The position numbers and the translations under genes were made by a program. Positions 62,134 through 64,000 of a DNA stretch of 64,000 bases are shown here, in pieces. Under the pieces are notes generated by a model. That model saw only the letters and a program-made list of their open reading frames with translations, was not told the DNA's origin and searched no databases. Source of the stretch: Ochrobactrum quorumnocens (GTDB lineage: Bacteria; Pseudomonadota; Alphaproteobacteria; Rhizobiales; Rhizobiaceae); assembly GCF_002278035.1 (NCBI RefSeq), contig NZ_CP022603.1, positions 124,001 through 188,000 of the forward strand, written 5' to 3'. Positions within the stretch are counted from its first letter, which is position 1, and every line of letters starts with the position of its first letter.

Positions 62134-62924
62134 TGCTTTCTACAAACAACGTCTGCTGGTCGGCAGGAGGCGTTGAAATCCTGCGCGATGTTTCACTCGC
62201 TGTGACAGAGGGCGAATTTCTCGGCATCATCGGGCCAAATGGCTCGGGCAAAACGAGCTTTCTGTCTTTGCTCTCAGGTGTAAGGCGAAGCCGCTCAGGT
62301 GAAGTAAGACTTTGCGACAAGCCAATCCAGAAATTCAACCGGCGTGAGATTGCGCGCAAGCTGGCACTTGTTGAGCAACAGGCCGGAACGACTGAGCGTA
62401 TCACCGCGAGGCAGGCGGTGGAGCTGGGGCGCACACCATATCTCGGCGCTTTATCTCCGTGGTCAGAACAGGACGATGCCATTGTCGATCGCGCCCTGGC
62501 CAATGTCGATATGGCACATCTGGCGGATCGTTACTGGCACACGCTCTCAGGTGGAGAACGTCAACGCGTACATATCGCCCGTGCATTAGCACAAGACCCG
62601 CAGATATTACTTCTGGACGAGCCGACAAATCATCTCGATATCGGTCACCAGATCGGGTTGCTCGATCTGGTCCGGCGCCAGCAATTAACTGTTGTCGCCG
62701 CACTGCATGACCTGAACCATGCTGCCATGTTCTGCGACCGTATTGCAATTATGAACAAGGGGCGGATTGTAGAATTAGGGACGCCGCGCGAGGTTTTACG
62801 AGCCGAATGTATTCGCAGTGTTTTCGGCGTCGAGGTGGATGTCGAATATCACGGTGTGCATGGATGTCATATTCGCTATCGTGTGCCGGGTTATGCCGCG
62901 CTAGAACTTAAGCAGTCGGCATAG
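62130..62924 (+). CDS. corrinoid ABC transporter ATP-binding protein (BtuD-like)
   Basis: 264 aa from ATG 62130 (ATG 62133 is equivalent); the longer open frame is a shadow in the permease gene. Walker A GPNGSGKTS near residue 36, Q-loop VEQQAG, signature LSGGERQRVHIARAL, Walker B LLLDEPTN and H-loop LHDLNH are intact. Last gene of the B12-controlled operon. Confidence 0.88.
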   Translation: MMLSTNNVCWSAGGVEILRDVSLAVTEGEFLGIIGPNGSGKTSFLSLLSGVRRSRSGEVRLCDKPIQKFNRREIARKLALVEQQAGTTERITARQAVELGRTPYLGALSPWSEQDDAIVDRALANVDMAHLADRYWHTLSGGERQRVHIARALAQDPQILLLDEPTNHLDIGHQIGLLDLVRRQQLTVVAALHDLNHAAMFCDRIAIMNKGRIVELGTPREVLRAECIRSVFGVEVDVEYHGVHGCHIRYRVPGYAALELKQSA

Positions 62925-63405
62925 CGGCATAGAAACCATTCATTCGCCTTTGGTAATATTCATCAATTAGGATCGAAATAAATGGGCGTTATTTAAAGTA
63001 TTCGCTAGTATATAGAATGATGGTTTTCTACTAAATTTGTGAAAACCTTCATTTTTTCTTAAGTTTGTCACGTCGTTGCGAGTGATTTAGTTGACAAGCT
63101 GTTTCTATTTCATTGAGGGTTTGTTTATATGGGCGCATGTCGCATTTGGAAAAGCGCTTTCTCGATTGTAAAAATTGAGATCGCGTCACCGGAGTGATCG
63201 ATGCAATCATATTGCGATGCATCGTTATTTTGGGTTCCAGATGTGTGAACCTAAATCGGTTTCTATGGGCGATTTCGTGGATCGATGATGGTTCAAATTT
63301 GAATAAGGTATAGATGTTGGCATGTCTGTGCTGCGGGAGGCAGAACCTAAAGCGGGCATGTGGCTAATGTAATTTTTCAAATGAATTAGTGTAAGATTTA
63401 TTCAA
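62925..63405. other. intergenic region, no gene seen
   Basis: 481 bases, AT-rich. There are short GATGCA/TGCATC-type inversions near 63198-63222 but no convincing ORF, tRNA or regulatory element. Confidence 0.5.
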
Positions 63406-63434
63406 CGGCGACCAGCCTTTTCGGATGGTCGCCG
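63406..63434. terminator. hairpin beyond the SMP-30-like gene
   Basis: CGGCGACCA / TGGTCGCCG, 9-bp stem with an 11-nt loop, nine bases past the stop of the leftward gene. The T-run is weak on both sides. Confidence 0.65.
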
Positions 63435-63442
63435 TACTTTAT

Positions 63443-64000
63443 TCAAGGATACTGTGTGCCTGTGACCGTCAGATAAACCGCATAGAGCGATTTGGTCGCG
63501 GTGATAAACAAACGATTGCGGCGTGGTCCGCCAAAGGTCACATTTGCCACTGTTTGTGGTGTCTTAATCTTACCGAGAAGCTCGCCCTGCGGTGAGAAAC
63601 AATGAACGCCGTCGCCCGCACTGGTCCACAGATTGCCGTCTGTGTCGAAACGAAAGCCATCTGGCAGGCCATTATCGACGGTGCAGAAAATCTTGCCACC
63701 CGCCACGCTCTTGCCGTTATCCGCGACATCGAAAACGCGGATATGGCGTGGTGCATTCTCGTCATGACTATATGCACTATCGGCAACAAAGAGCTTTGTT
63801 TCATCGGGTGAAAAGGCGAGACCATTTGGCTGATTAAAGTTAGTGATGACTGCCATAAGCTCGCCGGTTGTCGGATTGAGGCGATAAACATTGCGTGTCG
63901 CTTGTTCCGGTTCGGCCTTGTAGCCTTCATAATCCGCCATGATGCCGTAGGTCGGATCGGTGAACCAGACAGTCCCATCTGAACGCACGATGACATCATT
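63443..64000 (-). CDS. SMP-30/gluconolactonase family protein (N-terminus outside the window)
   Basis: The frame is open to the right edge, so only about 186 C-terminal residues are seen. The beta-propeller repeats include GTVWFTDPTYGI, PNGLAFSPDETKLFVADS, LPDGFRFDTDGNLWTSAGDGVH and GPRRNRLFITATKSLY, placing it in the SMP-30/gluconolactonase group of metal-dependent lactonases. The Asn and Asp metal ligands are in the NGLAFSPDE and DGFRFD blades. Substrate cannot be told. Confidence 0.9.
   Translation of the reverse strand, partial: NDVIVRSDGTVWFTDPTYGIMADYEGYKAEPEQATRNVYRLNPTTGELMAVITNFNQPNGLAFSPDETKLFVADSAYSHDENAPRHIRVFDVADNGKSVAGGKIFCTVDNGLPDGFRFDTDGNLWTSAGDGVHCFSPQGELLGKIKTPQTVANVTFGGPRRNRLFITATKSLYAVYLTVTGTQYP

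Overview
The window looks like chromosomal DNA of an alphaproteobacterium of the Brucella/Ochrobactrum group. The evidence is the set of encoded proteins: the LpiA-AcvB lipid pair, phosphatidylcholine synthase, the BhuA/HmuPSTUV haem system with the rhizobial regulator RirA, an IalB protein, and the short Rhizobiales-type dispersed palindromes. This is a reading of protein families; no database search was possible.

Layout. 1-2150 is the end of a decayed phage-like island: small overlapping phage-type genes and a tyrosine integrase broken by one frameshift. 2181-31960 is ordinary chromosome: a PepSY membrane protein; acvB-lpiA (lysyl-phosphatidylglycerol metabolism); ccdA; glmU-glmS (UDP-GlcNAc supply); recG; sdhE-mfd; a DsbA-family protein; a peptide-binding protein; ialB; hspQ; a UbiH-like monooxygenase; pcs; a quinone reductase; and a four-gene BMP-type nucleoside ABC transporter. 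32007-41763 is an iron/haem island: bfd-bfr, bhuQ, bhuA, hmuP-S-T-U-V and rirA. It has two Irr-type (ICE) palindromes and one RirA-type (IRO) site, so regulators and targets are clustered.

42658-54187 is the most interesting part. It is an 11.46-kb element integrated in the 3' half of tRNA-Ser(TGA), flanked by 66-bp direct repeats, with its own integrase. Reading leftward it has a filamentous-phage (inovirus) set in M13-like order: gpV-like ssDNA-binding protein, small membrane protein, 50-aa major coat protein, 27-aa hydrophobic protein, adsorption protein, pVI/DUF2523 protein, Zot/pI ATPase and a rolling-circle Rep. Beyond Rep lies a conjugative mobilisation cassette (MobC, a relaxase, and a gene nested inside the relaxase gene). 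At the far end is a second coat-like protein with a 70-residue acidic extension. No secretin or repressor was recognised. A phage that encodes both virion extrusion and a relaxosome is the candidate new system of this window.

54188-64000 returns to chromosome: small secreted and membrane proteins, MgtC-like and YdcH proteins, a tctC-tctB-tctA tricarboxylate transporter, and a cobalamin riboswitch in front of a corrinoid-type ABC transporter. Between aptamer and terminator lies a 32-codon leader ORF that ends inside the terminator hairpin. A partial SMP-30-like gene runs off the right edge.
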